This document shows positions 46,751 to 55,583 of a DNA stretch of 64,000 nt, piece after piece. The stretch is taken from NCBI RefSeq assembly GCF_015291885.1, contig NZ_CP036186.1, forward strand, positions 558,001 to 622,000. The letters run 5' to 3'. The notes under the pieces were generated by a model. That model saw only the letters and a list, made by a program, of their open reading frames with translations, was not told the DNA's origin and made no database searches. The position numbers and the translations under genes are program-made. Source of the stretch: Stutzerimonas stutzeri. GTDB lineage: Bacteria; Pseudomonadota; Gammaproteobacteria; Pseudomonadales; Pseudomonadaceae. The stretch's first letter is position 1. Every line of letters begins with the position of its first letter.

Positions 46751-47964
46751 TTAGTATGACTTGGCCTGGCAGCTATCTATGTAAACTGATATCACCGCCA
46801 GCCTAGCTTCTACGAATGGTCTGAGAAGGTCCTTTCTCGAAATATGCAGCCCAGCAACCATGAGTGTTGCAGATTAGCTATTTCGCGATACCGAGGCGTA
46901 TTCGGCGTTTCCGCAAAGTTCCAAAGTTTTGTTTCTTAAAAATTGAGTAACTGGATTTAGCCGTTCTGGGCTTATCTTTGTTTTGTACTGACTTTGCGAC
47001 AGGTCACAGAGGAGAGTACATGGTTCTGATTGTCAATGTTGACTTTCGCAGTAGTCACGATTCGAGGCTCTCACAGCTCTCACATAAAATTCCGCAGTTT
47101 TTCAATAATTCAGCTGAACCATATAGCGAGGCAAACGCCTACATGCGGTTTTTGTCCCGCCGATTAATGCCGAAAAGTATGAAAACTATCGCGGAACATA
47201 TTAAAGAGTTTTTGGTTTGGTCGGAAAACTCCGGAATTGAACTTATAGATGTTACGGATGATGTCTTTGACAGCTACGTAGATGCGCTCTGTGGTTATCG
47301 AAAGGCATCTGAAGTGCCGCTTAGCTGGAGTACTGTAAATGCAAGAGCGACAGGTGTTTATCGCTATCTTGTATGGTGTTATGAGAAAAGGTTATGCCCC
47401 GATTTGAATCCAGTCGAGGTCGCTAGCTCATACGGCGGGTTGCGGAAAAAATATAACACCAAAGGACATCACTCAAGAAAAATAAACGATCATACAAAAT
47501 TTCTTATCTTGGAAACTGCCGTTAAGTTCATTGATACCCTTTCCGAGGTTTCGGGGTTCGAAAATTCAGAAGTAAGGCTAAGGAATAAGTTGATTGGAGC
47601 GTTTATGCTTCAGTCGGGACTTAGGATATCTGAAGTAGTAGAATTTCCTTTAAAAGATCTGCCCGAGGTTAATCTAAGAGGGCACTCGACCCCACCGAGG
47701 GTTATCGGCAAGGGTGGGAAAGCAAGACTGGTTTTGATACCCAATAAGCTGCTTGTTAAGTTTTGGCAGTACGTAGATTTTGACAGGCAAAGAGTTGTAG
47801 AAAAAATAGAATCGACCGCTGGAAATGATGTTGTGGATGATGTGCTCTTCTTAAGTGAAAAAGGTCGAAGGTTGACAGCTAACTGGATAGAAAAGTTGTT
47901 TGCCAAGGCAAGTGAGAGACTTGGGGTTAAGACCGTACCACATGTGTTAAGGCATGGCGGCGGC

Positions 47965-49059
47965 AAAAACTGAGTGCAACACCTGACCTTTCCGGTACGG
48001 TGCTGCCCCTATGTCTTATACCGAACTCAGCGTTGAAGAGCGCGCCACCATTCAAATCGGTCGTACCCAAGGCTTCAGCCTGCGCAGGATTGCCTGCTTG
48101 ATCAACCGATCCCCTTCGACCATCAGCCGTGAGCTGCGCCGTAACCGAGGTGCTTGCGGTGGCTACTCGGCCCGCCTGGCCCAGCAGCAAATGCAGGCCC
48201 GCCGCCAGGTTTGTCGACCGATGCGAAAACTGTTGCCGGGTAGCGAGCGCTTCGAACTGGTGACCCATATGCTGCGTGAGCGTTTGTCTCCCGAGCAGAT
48301 TGCCGGCAAGCTGCGCAGCATGAACATACCCAACCTGCGAGATGCCTACGTCTGTCGCGAGACGATCTACAACGCGATCTATGCCCTGCCAGTGGGTGAG
48401 CTGCGTAAGGAGCTGATCATCTGTCTGCGCCAAGGCAAGACGACGCGCCGGCCGCGCTCTGGTGGCGTGGATCGGCGCGGCCAGATCCCCGAGATGGTCA
48501 GTATTCATGTGCGCCCGCCGGAGATTGAAGACAGGCTGATGCCGGGGCATTGGGAAGGCGACCTCATCAAGGGTAAGGCCAACGCCTCGTCCGTCGGTAC
48601 GCTGGTGGAACGCACCAGTGGCTACCTGATGTTGGTGAAGATGAACGACGCGACGGCGACTTCGGCACTGGAAGGCTTCAGCGCCGCGCTCAATAGCATG
48701 CCGCTGGAGATGCGCAAGAGCATGACTTACGACCAGGGCCGGGAGATGGCGCGACACGCCGAGATCACCCAAAGAACCGGCGTGGCGATCTACTTCTGCG
48801 ACCCGCACAGCCCCTGGCAGCGCGGCAGCAACGAAAACATCAACGGCCTGATTCGCCAGTACTTGCCCAAGGGCACAGACCTGTCGGTACATAGCCAGGA
48901 GAAGCTGGACGCCATTGCGCTGCAACTGAACATGCGACCGCGCAAGCGCTTCGACTTCAAATGCCCCATCGAGGTGATGGGAGAGGTCATGCAAAATTCC
49001 ATGGCAATGCGGCATGATGCTCCGGCTTCAATTCAATAACCGTGTTGCACTCAGCTCCT
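47965..49059 (+). mobile_element. IS30-family insertion sequence in ginA
   Basis: About 1095 bp with inverted ends CTGAGTGCAACAC (47970-47982) and GTGTTGCACTCAG (49042-49054), extending imperfectly by about 5 bp on each side. A 2-bp GC duplication is possible, but removing the element this way leaves the ginA frame off by one, so the exact ends are uncertain by a few bases. Confidence 0.85.
48011..49039 (+). CDS. IS30-family transposase
   Basis: A 342-residue IS30 transposase. The N-terminal HTH is YTELSVEERATIQIGRTQGFSLRRIACLINRSPSTISRELRRN. The DDE domain has PGHWEGDLIKG (first Asp), TYDQGREMARH (second Asp) and CDPHSPWQRGSNENINGLIRQYLPKGTDLS (Glu). It fills nearly the whole element and has no frameshift. 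Confidence 0.96.
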   Translation: MSYTELSVEERATIQIGRTQGFSLRRIACLINRSPSTISRELRRNRGACGGYSARLAQQQMQARRQVCRPMRKLLPGSERFELVTHMLRERLSPEQIAGKLRSMNIPNLRDAYVCRETIYNAIYALPVGELRKELIICLRQGKTTRRPRSGGVDRRGQIPEMVSIHVRPPEIEDRLMPGHWEGDLIKGKANASSVGTLVERTSGYLMLVKMNDATATSALEGFSAALNSMPLEMRKSMTYDQGREMARHAEITQRTGVAIYFCDPHSPWQRGSNENINGLIRQYLPKGTDLSVHSQEKLDAIALQLNMRPRKRFDFKCPIEVMGEVMQNSMAMRHDAPASIQ

Positions 49060-49249
49060 GCAACCGCCCATACATACGGTACCTACCATTACCTTTTGAA
49101 TAAAGATCTGGCGGGGCTGGCCAATTTAATGGGGCACTCTAATGAGAACACGACTCGGAATTTCTATGTCCATACGGCCTTACTGATTTCCTATGCTGGG
49201 ACATATAGAGCTCTACAGGATGAGATTGATAGAGTGATAGGGGCTGCTA

Positions 49250-51310
49250 ATGGATGAAAGCAGGTCCAGCTCTCTTCATTTCCTTACTGCGGCTGAGGAG
49301 CGTGCAGAAACAGAACTTAAATTCACCACAGAATGTAAAAACACGGCAAAACTATATGCGTATGACTTAAGTAGCAAGCCATACTCTGATTCGTTTCGGG
49401 ATGTACTCGGAGTAGTGGTGTGGGCTATTTACCGGCGAAGAAATATGATGGGGCATTTAAGTCGGTTGGCGATTATCGAGATACTTCCAAGGTTCTTTAA
49501 ATTTCTTGAAAGTGTTTTGATCTATAGAGCGGAGCAGCTCTCAGGGGATACGCTGCGATACTTTGCGGAATGGCTAAAAAAGGATAAAAGTTTAAGCTAT
49601 TCAACTGCGGCCTCTATGTATCGAAAAATTTCACCCGTATTTTTGCAAATGAGTAGCCATTATAAGGTTAGCGATAGTTTTATTCCCGTTCGTAATGCCT
49701 TTCCCAAGTCAAGCTCGCTTGTCTCGTCCTGTGTTGGATATGATCAGGAAGAGTTGAAAGGTATTCTCAATGCGGCTGTGCGTGGGATGCGTGAAAGCGC
49801 GTCTAGGTTTGAGAAGACGTATCAGCCTAAATGGATAGGAATAGCTCCGCCATTAGAAGATGTGGCTCCTATTGGTCCGTGTGGCAGTAGGTCATATTGG
49901 GCCAGTGAAGAATATAGAACCTGGTGGTGGGAGAATAATTGTGGATGTATGAGGCTTAATAGCAATGCACTTTACAAGCTGCCAAAAGGGCAGGCTTTTT
50001 TTCAGTCTACGGCACCAGACGGTAAAAAGGGCAGTGTCAAGTATTTGAGCGAATTTTATGACCGCATAGGTGCTGGCCCTGATTATAAGCCAAAGTATTT
50101 GGGGTTGCCCTGTCCTATCAATTACCGTACGCCATGGAAAAAGAAAGATTATCTTGTCTGGTACTGGGAAAACAAATTAGGTTGCAGAGCTCTATCTGGC
50201 GGTGAATTGAAGAAGATTGCGCCAGAGTTCTGGGGGGCTTTGAAAGAATATTTTGGGGGAAGGATAAAGGATTTTTACAAGGAGTTGGGTGTATATCGCT
50301 GGGTTCAAGCAGAGGACCTGATTCCATATTACTTGTTGCTCTTGATTAGAACGCAGTTGAATCCATCTACTGTCCAGCGCCTGACAATAGACTGCCTAGT
50401 TCCTGACCCGTTGAATGATGGTCGTGTCATGATTGACTGGAAAAAGTATCGGTCTTTTAAGAAAGGAATGACCATTCCTACTGATAAAGGCAACGATGGC
50501 TGGCCTGCGATGATAATTAAACGGGTGAGTGCCATTACCGAGTCTATTAGGGAGGACGGCCAAGATGAGTTGTGGATTGCAAACGCCAATCGTTTCAAAG
50601 TTAGCCAGCCTCTAGGTAGCTCTGCATTTAAAAGGGCTCTTCAAGCTTTTTCACGTAAACATGCATTAACAAGCAGTGATGGTAAACCTTTATCTATTCA
50701 GGCGCGACTGATTCGTCCAGCAATGGCTTGGAGTGAATACTTAAGGACTGAAGATATGAACTATCTTCAGGCGTTATTAGGACATGCCAGGCTTTCAACA
50801 ACTGCTGATTATTTGAGGCGGTTAGATGATCCAATCTTTCTGACCCGACGAGCAGTTCATCAGGATGCAGTTTTTGTTCGACTTTCCTCTGCTGAAGATG
50901 GCTCTTTGATTAGCGAGTCTCTGGAAGCAAGTGAGAGTACTCAAGGAATGCACGAGGCTCTTTTAAATCACTGCAGGGATCCGTTGAGATCTCCTGCCTC
51001 TGGGCAGAAAACTGGGTCCTTATGTAGCGCTAGTAGTGAGGTGTGTTTGGGATGTCAGAATTTAATAATAACCTTTCTTGATATAAAGAAGTACTTCTGC
51101 TTCATTGCCTTCCATGATTATCTTTTGCAGGCTGGAGATATAACTGATTTGGAGCACAGGAAGGCTACTTCTGAGAAGCGATTCATTTGGGAGAATTATA
51201 TACTTGTAAAATATGACTCAGGCGTTATTGAGAGAATAAGGTCTGAGGCTCTGACTTTTCCAATCCTGGAGTGGGATATTTCCCTGTATGAGGAGAGAAA
51301 GCATGGTTGA
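49250..51310 (+). CDS. ginB: ginB-like large tyrosine-recombinase-related protein
   Basis: A 686-residue protein, intact. The middle carries repeated W-rich stretches (SYWASEEYRTWWWENNCGC and KDYLVWYWENKLGC, each about 100 residues apart). The C-terminal half is integrase-like: Arg in LLLIRTQLNPSTVQRLTIDCL (box I), QARLIRPAMAWSEYL in place of the usual HxLRH (box II, so the first His is missing), LLGHARLSTTADYLRR (His and Tyr). A Cys cluster CSASSEVCLGCQN and a later Cys lie near the end. It is much longer than ordinary integrases, as with Tn554 TnpB and GinB. It overlaps ginA and ginC by 8 bp each. Its codon use is far more AT-rich than that of the flanking genes. Confidence 0.8.
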   Translation: MDESRSSSLHFLTAAEERAETELKFTTECKNTAKLYAYDLSSKPYSDSFRDVLGVVVWAIYRRRNMMGHLSRLAIIEILPRFFKFLESVLIYRAEQLSGDTLRYFAEWLKKDKSLSYSTAASMYRKISPVFLQMSSHYKVSDSFIPVRNAFPKSSSLVSSCVGYDQEELKGILNAAVRGMRESASRFEKTYQPKWIGIAPPLEDVAPIGPCGSRSYWASEEYRTWWWENNCGCMRLNSNALYKLPKGQAFFQSTAPDGKKGSVKYLSEFYDRIGAGPDYKPKYLGLPCPINYRTPWKKKDYLVWYWENKLGCRALSGGELKKIAPEFWGALKEYFGGRIKDFYKELGVYRWVQAEDLIPYYLLLLIRTQLNPSTVQRLTIDCLVPDPLNDGRVMIDWKKYRSFKKGMTIPTDKGNDGWPAMIIKRVSAITESIREDGQDELWIANANRFKVSQPLGSSAFKRALQAFSRKHALTSSDGKPLSIQARLIRPAMAWSEYLRTEDMNYLQALLGHARLSTTADYLRRLDDPIFLTRRAVHQDAVFVRLSSAEDGSLISESLEASESTQGMHEALLNHCRDPLRSPASGQKTGSLCSASSEVCLGCQNLIITFLDIKKYFCFIAFHDYLLQAGDITDLEHRKATSEKRFIWENYILVKYDSGVIERIRSEALTFPILEWDISLYEERKHG

Positions 51311-52762
51311 TCGTTTAGGCTCTCCTCTATATTTATTTACGAGAGATATTGTCCAGGAGTTAAATAATGAACTGGGCTTTTACACTAATCTCAAGGGCGT
51401 GTCGGAGTCGGTTAGAGCGAAAATTAAGATATCGACATTGTCATTTTATAAAGATAATGTTTGGGATTTTTCTGCCGAGTATCAAAGTTTACGCTCAAGG
51501 GCCGTTGTTCTTAAGTTCAGCCAGATTCATTTTGAGGATGGCAGTGACATAACCATGCCGGGTTATGAGTGTTATTTGAGTTCGGTTAAGGAGTATTGTT
51601 ATTCATTGTTGGTTGACCCTCCCTCTACATATCCCAAGTGGTCAACTATTTGCGTTGCAATGACAAAGGGGGTCAGAAATCTTTTAAGGTTCATGAGAGA
51701 GGCGGGGATCGACAGGTTTTCTGGTGTTATCGATCTTGATTTACAGGCGTTTCAGGATTGGGTGGCTGAATCCGAAAATAAAGCTGGAGGATTGATTACG
51801 GATAGGACGCTTAAGTCAAGAGTTTATGGGCTCTCGTGGCTCTATGAGCAATCCGGAAAGCTTACTGACGGATTGTGTACTTGGCCTTTTGGAGATAGTC
51901 GCAGTGAAACGGAATGGGCTAAGGATCGTGCGCAGAAAAAACTACCTAGAAAATATCAGACTACACCAGAGATGCCGGACTCGGTTGCGAAGAAGCTAAT
52001 TCTATGTGCGATAGATGATTTATCTATTGCTGGCAAATTGGAGGAAATAAGGGCGAAGCGTAAGGAATATAAGTCTAGAAGAGCAATTTCTAGAAAGCTG
52101 TTGCCCACTGGTGAGTATAAGCATTCTGTGGAGGTGATTAATCCATTTCCTTGGGATAGATATGGTATTTCTTCTTCGCATCAAGTAAAGACATTGGAGT
52201 CAAGGCTCCTTGTGGCTGGTTATATTTTGATAGCGATGTTTTCAGGTATGCGGTTCCATGAAATGGCCCATATTAAGGTTGGTCGTGCTAATAATTGGAA
52301 TGTGCGACCGGTTAGCGTTGATGGTGGGGTTAAGTATTTTTATTTCTTGATGTCGAAAACGAATAAATTGCAGCATGATGCTACTAGCTACCTCTGGCAA
52401 ACGATTCCTTACGTCGAGCGTGTTTTGGAGGCGCTTGAACAAGGCTTGGCTCATCGTTATAAGAGAGGAAATTCTTTTCTTTTCTCGGGCTACCTAAACA
52501 CTAGTGAAAGGATCTCACTTTCTACCATAAATTATGCCTTAAAAAAATATGCTGAATATCATTGTGTGGAATTTGATGGGGAGGTGTGGCCGGTTGCGAC
52601 ACATCAGTTTAGAAAGAAGTTCTCACGACTTATGATTAGGAGTGGTCTTGGTTTGGTTGCGCTTCAAGATCAATTGAAGCACTTTGATATTGAGATGACG
52701 AAGAATTACGGTGACTTAAATCTCTACTCTGAATTGCAGCAGGAGAAATTTACCCTGTCTAG

Positions 52763-53954
52763 GGATGGTCTGAAGTAGCCATGCATTTCCGGCTGACTTC
52801 AGCCTCCGCCGATTTTGAAAGCGGCAAACCGATCAAAAACGATCAGATAACCAGCTCATTTCGGTGTTTCTAGCCGCCGAGAACACCTCGCGGCGGCCAT
52901 TTCCTGCATTACAGGCGCACCTCTCCTGCATTGGTCAGCAAATGTCGGCGTGCCATCCACAGGTTCGACAACGCGAACAGCGTCACCAGTTGCGCAGTAT
53001 TCTTGGCCAAGCCACGGAAGCGCGTCTTCACATAACCGAACTGCCGCTTGATCACCCGAAACGGGTGCTCAACCTTGGCCCGTACCTGAGCCTTGGATTT
53101 CTCGATCTTGCGTCTGGCTTTGTACAGCGCGCTGCTCTTGCCCAGCTTTTTGTAAGTGCTGCGCCGTGCTGCCACCTGCCAAATCACTTCGCGGCCATCA
53201 TGCTCGGCACGCTTCTCGACGCCGGTATAACCCGCATCGGCGCAGACCACGTTTTCCTCGCCATGCAGCAACTTGTCGACCTGGGTGACGTCCGCCACGT
53301 TAGCCGCCGTACCTACCACGCTATGCACCAGGCCCGATTCGTCATCGACGCCGATGTGGGCCTTCATGCCAAAGTAATACTGGTTGCCCTTCTTGGTCTG
53401 GTGCATCTCTGGGTCGCGCTTGCCGTCTTTGTTCTTGGTCGAACTCGGCGCATTGATCAGCGTGGCATCGACGATGGTGCCTTGGCGCAGCGACAGGCCA
53501 CGGTCACCCAGGTAGCCATTGATCACGGCCAGGATGCCAGCAGCCAGTTCGTGTTTCTCCAGCAGGCGACGGAAGTTGAGGATGGTGGTTTCGTCGGGGA
53601 TACGCTCCAGGCTCAGCCCCGCGAACTGCCGCAGGATGGTGGTCTCGTACAGTGCCTCCTCCATCGCTGGATCGCTATAACCGAACCAGTTTTGCATTAG
53701 ATGAACCCGCAGCATTGCCATCAACGGGTACGCCGGACGGCCACCTTCACCCTTGGGGTAATGCGGCTCGATCAGGGCAATCAACCCCTTCCACGGCACC
53801 ACCCGATCCATCTCGATCAGGAACAGCTCTTTGCGGGTCTGCTTGCGCTTGCCGGCGTACTCGGCATCGGCGAAGGTCATCTGCTTCATCAGAAAACTCG
53901 GTGGGTGGCGTTCGGCTATTTTGCCAAAATCAGGAAGTCTTTTTCAGACTGTCC
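52763..53954 (-). mobile_element. IS5-family insertion sequence, copy 2, in ginC
   Basis: A 1192-bp element in the opposite orientation to copy 1. Ends GGATGGTCTGAA and TTCAGACTGTCC (two mismatches) are flanked by the target duplication CTAG (52759-52762 and 53955-53958). Confidence 0.95.
52909..53889 (-). CDS. IS5-family transposase, copy 2
   Basis: A 326-residue transposase differing from copy 1 at about 18 positions (for example MDRVVPW for MDQVVPW, LINAPSS for LIHAPSS, VDDESGLVHS for ADTESGLVHS). The DDE residues are intact. The divergence shows that the two copies arrived independently rather than by a recent local duplication. Confidence 0.95.
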   Translation of the reverse strand: MKQMTFADAEYAGKRKQTRKELFLIEMDRVVPWKGLIALIEPHYPKGEGGRPAYPLMAMLRVHLMQNWFGYSDPAMEEALYETTILRQFAGLSLERIPDETTILNFRRLLEKHELAAGILAVINGYLGDRGLSLRQGTIVDATLINAPSSTKNKDGKRDPEMHQTKKGNQYYFGMKAHIGVDDESGLVHSVVGTAANVADVTQVDKLLHGEENVVCADAGYTGVEKRAEHDGREVIWQVAARRSTYKKLGKSSALYKARRKIEKSKAQVRAKVEHPFRVIKRQFGYVKTRFRGLAKNTAQLVTLFALSNLWMARRHLLTNAGEVRL

Positions 53955-54362
53955 CTAGAGAGAAGTACGACGAAATTATGCTGACTCAGGTCCCTATTAT
54001 TGGTGGTGGTGCTGATGAAGTTGAGGGGTATAGGAAGGCTTTTATGGGTATGCCTGCCGATGATAGAGAGCGGCTCTTGGATAATCTATCCAAGAAAGCG
54101 CTTATTGAGCAAATGGATGATGGCTTGTGTATGTTTAGAGCCAAAAAGGCGCTTTGTGGGGGAGATAGTGCAAACTGTCGTCCGGCAGATTGTAATAACT
54201 CTATTATTCCTGCTGAAGGTATGAGGCGAACCTTGACCTGGCGTAAGAGCGAGAATCAAAGAATGAGAGACTTCTTTTCTGGTCAGCCATTAAAGGTGGC
54301 CCATTTAGATGACAGGATCTCTGAAATTGATAAATTGCTCAGTCAAATGGATGGCTTAAATT

Positions 54363-54833
54363 GTGAATAATAAAAAACCTCGTGGCAGCTTGGTAGGCCT
54401 CAAAGAAAATCGAGAGGCCCTGAAGGCAAAAAATACTGAGGCAATGTTGAAAGTTGTTGAGCAACTGGGGAAGGAAAAACCAGATGCGCTATGGTCTTAC
54501 AAGGACGTTTGGTCTGGTGCGGGCTTGAAAAGTAATGTTGCCCTCAATAGTCCATGGAATTCTCATGTTCGTGATGCAATCGACGCTCATAACTCTAGTA
54601 TTCGAGAAGCATCAGAGCTTGAGGTGTTGGCTTTAACGCAAAAAAAGACGCTGAGGGTAATAAATGGAGAATTGAGGAAGCAGGTTGAAGTCATGCGAAA
54701 AGAAAGAGATCAAGCGTTGTCGAAGATTGCTATTTATGAGGCTGAAACTGACTTCTATAAAAGAAAATGTGAGGGGCTTTTGAGGGTGAATGAGCGCCTA
54801 AGGAGTAGCCCCGGCGGTTTAAGTGTCGTTTAG
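54363..54833 (+). CDS. ginD: ginD-like small coiled-coil protein
   Basis: A 156-residue basic protein starting at a GTG that overlaps the ginC stop by 8 bp. Residues 1-75 are mixed (KPRGSLVGLKENREALKAKNTEAMLKVVEQL, WSYKDVWSGAGLKSNVALNSPWNSHVRDAID). Residues about 80-145 form a coiled coil (LTQKKTLRVINGELRKQVEVMRKERDQALSKI). Size, position and coiled coil match GinD and recall TnpC of Tn554, accessory factors for their recombinases. The frame is intact. Confidence 0.75.
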   Translation: MNNKKPRGSLVGLKENREALKAKNTEAMLKVVEQLGKEKPDALWSYKDVWSGAGLKSNVALNSPWNSHVRDAIDAHNSSIREASELEVLALTQKKTLRVINGELRKQVEVMRKERDQALSKIAIYEAETDFYKRKCEGLLRVNERLRSSPGGLSVV

Positions 54834-55026
54834 TCAATTGGCGTTATAAGACGTCTCTGTTTTCGCTATGGTCGTCTCAGGTAGCTATCTCCCTTACCTG
54901 TGGGCCGTTGCGCTGCATCTGTCGCCATCTGCCTGGTTCGGGCGATTCTGTTAACCAGCTACTAGGCGGTCTTGCTTTGACGTAACATCACATCACGTTA
55001 CTGACCCAAGCCAGGTGCCCAAGCCT

Positions 55027-55200
55027 ATGAAAACTAGCAATCGCGTTGTGATCGAGGTTGATCCTGCCCAAAAGCAGCAGATCTACGCCGCACTCAAGGC
55101 ACGTGGGTTGACCATGCGCGAGTGGTTTCTGCAGCAGGTGAGCCAGGAACTTTCCATTCCCAAGCCCACCACCCCCTCCAGTCAGTCGAGCAACGATTAA
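55027..55200 (+). CDS. small ribbon-helix-helix-like protein
   Basis: A 57-residue protein: RVVIEVDPAQKQQIYAALKARGLTMREWFLQQVSQEL reads as a beta strand followed by two helices, the Arc/MetJ-like layout of small DNA-binding or antitoxin proteins, with a Ser/Thr/Pro-rich tail. An in-frame GTG at 55015 is an alternative start. Upstream, GTAAC-ATCACATCAC-GTTAC (54982-55001) is an inverted repeat that might be its operator. No toxin gene is adjacent. Function not established. Confidence 0.55.
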   Translation: MKTSNRVVIEVDPAQKQQIYAALKARGLTMREWFLQQVSQELSIPKPTTPSSQSSND

Positions 55201-55236
55201 GTAATTCTCAGGGAGTCGAGCAGATGCTCAAGACAG

Positions 55237-55326
55237 TCAAGCTGCGATGGAGGCACCGGGTTCAGAACACTCCTGAATGACCTGGGCCTTAAAAGATTTG
55301 CTGTAGGTACGGCGCTGAGGGGGCAT
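55237..55326 (-). pseudogene. IS66-family tnpA remnant
   Basis: About 30 codons on the minus strand, MPPQRRTYSKSFKAQVIQEC followed by SEPGASIAA, match the start of the IS66 TnpA accessory protein, then the frame is lost. The rest of the element is absent. Apart from this scar, nothing coding was seen between 55201 and the sHsp20 gene at 55584. Confidence 0.75.
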
Positions 55327-55583
55327 GGAAAATCCGCTTGATGGGCCATGGCCTTCGGCGGCGGTGTCGGGAAGGTGTGTTGGACGGACGGATACTGTTG
55401 AACTACGTTGTCTGGGGCAACGGAAGTGTTTCGGCCCGACTCTGGAACGCGATCCGCAGCGACGACTGGGCAATTCCGCACGTTGGCCTGAGCAGCCTCG
55501 GGGAAATCGTCGGCTGGGCGCGCTGTCCGTCGCCGCGGGCAAACGGATTGAGTGAGTCTTCAACTGATTTCTGGAGGTATGAC

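Larger units (their letters stand above)
47020..49257 (+). pseudogene. ginA: ginA-like tyrosine recombinase gene interrupted by an IS30-family element
   Basis: The 5' part (47020 to about 47964) encodes about 315 residues: an N-terminal SAM-like domain (SEANAYMRFLSRRLMPKSMKTIAEHIKEFLVW) and the catalytic domain up to box I (MLQSGLRISEVVEF, Arg) and box II (VPHVLRHG). The 3' part (about 49060-49257) continues with AHTYGTYHYLLNKDLAGLANLMGHSNENTTRNFYVHTALL, holding the last His and the Tyr nucleophile in FYVH. The insertion therefore separates the catalytic Arg-His from the Tyr. GAGGAGA precedes the ATG at 47020. The 3' part overlaps ginB by 8 bp. Restored length would be about 380 residues. Confidence 0.85.
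51303..54370 (+). pseudogene. ginC: ginC-like tyrosine recombinase gene interrupted by an IS5-family element
   Basis: The 5' part (51303-52762) encodes about 486 residues including box I (AMFSGMRFHEMAHI), box II (VATHQFRKKFSRLMI) and the likely nucleophile Tyr in EMTKNYGDLNLY. The IS brings an early stop at 52776-52778. The 3' part (53959-54370) encodes about 136 further residues with a Cys cluster (LCMFRAKKALC...NCRPADCN). Removing the IS and one CTAG copy joins TCT-AGA-GAG-AAG in frame, giving one protein of about 623 residues. The truncated product keeps the catalytic core but loses the Cys-rich tail. Confidence 0.85.

Noticed and set aside
45219..53954. Composite transposon bounded by the two IS5-family copies
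   Set aside because: Each copy has its own 4-bp duplication (TTAG, CTAG), the transposases have diverged, and the segment between spans the msrA/island junction, so they are independent insertions.
46978..54833. Recombinase-in-trio (RIT) element
   Set aside because: RIT integrases are about 300-450 residues and lie between inverted repeats without a fourth gene. Here two proteins are over 600 residues and a coiled-coil fourth gene follows, which fits ginABCD better.
55338..55583. Longer N terminus for the first sHsp20 (frame open from 55338)
   Set aside because: No ribosome site at the upstream starts, while ATG 55584 has GGAGG at the right distance and gives the known tLST sHsp20 N terminus.
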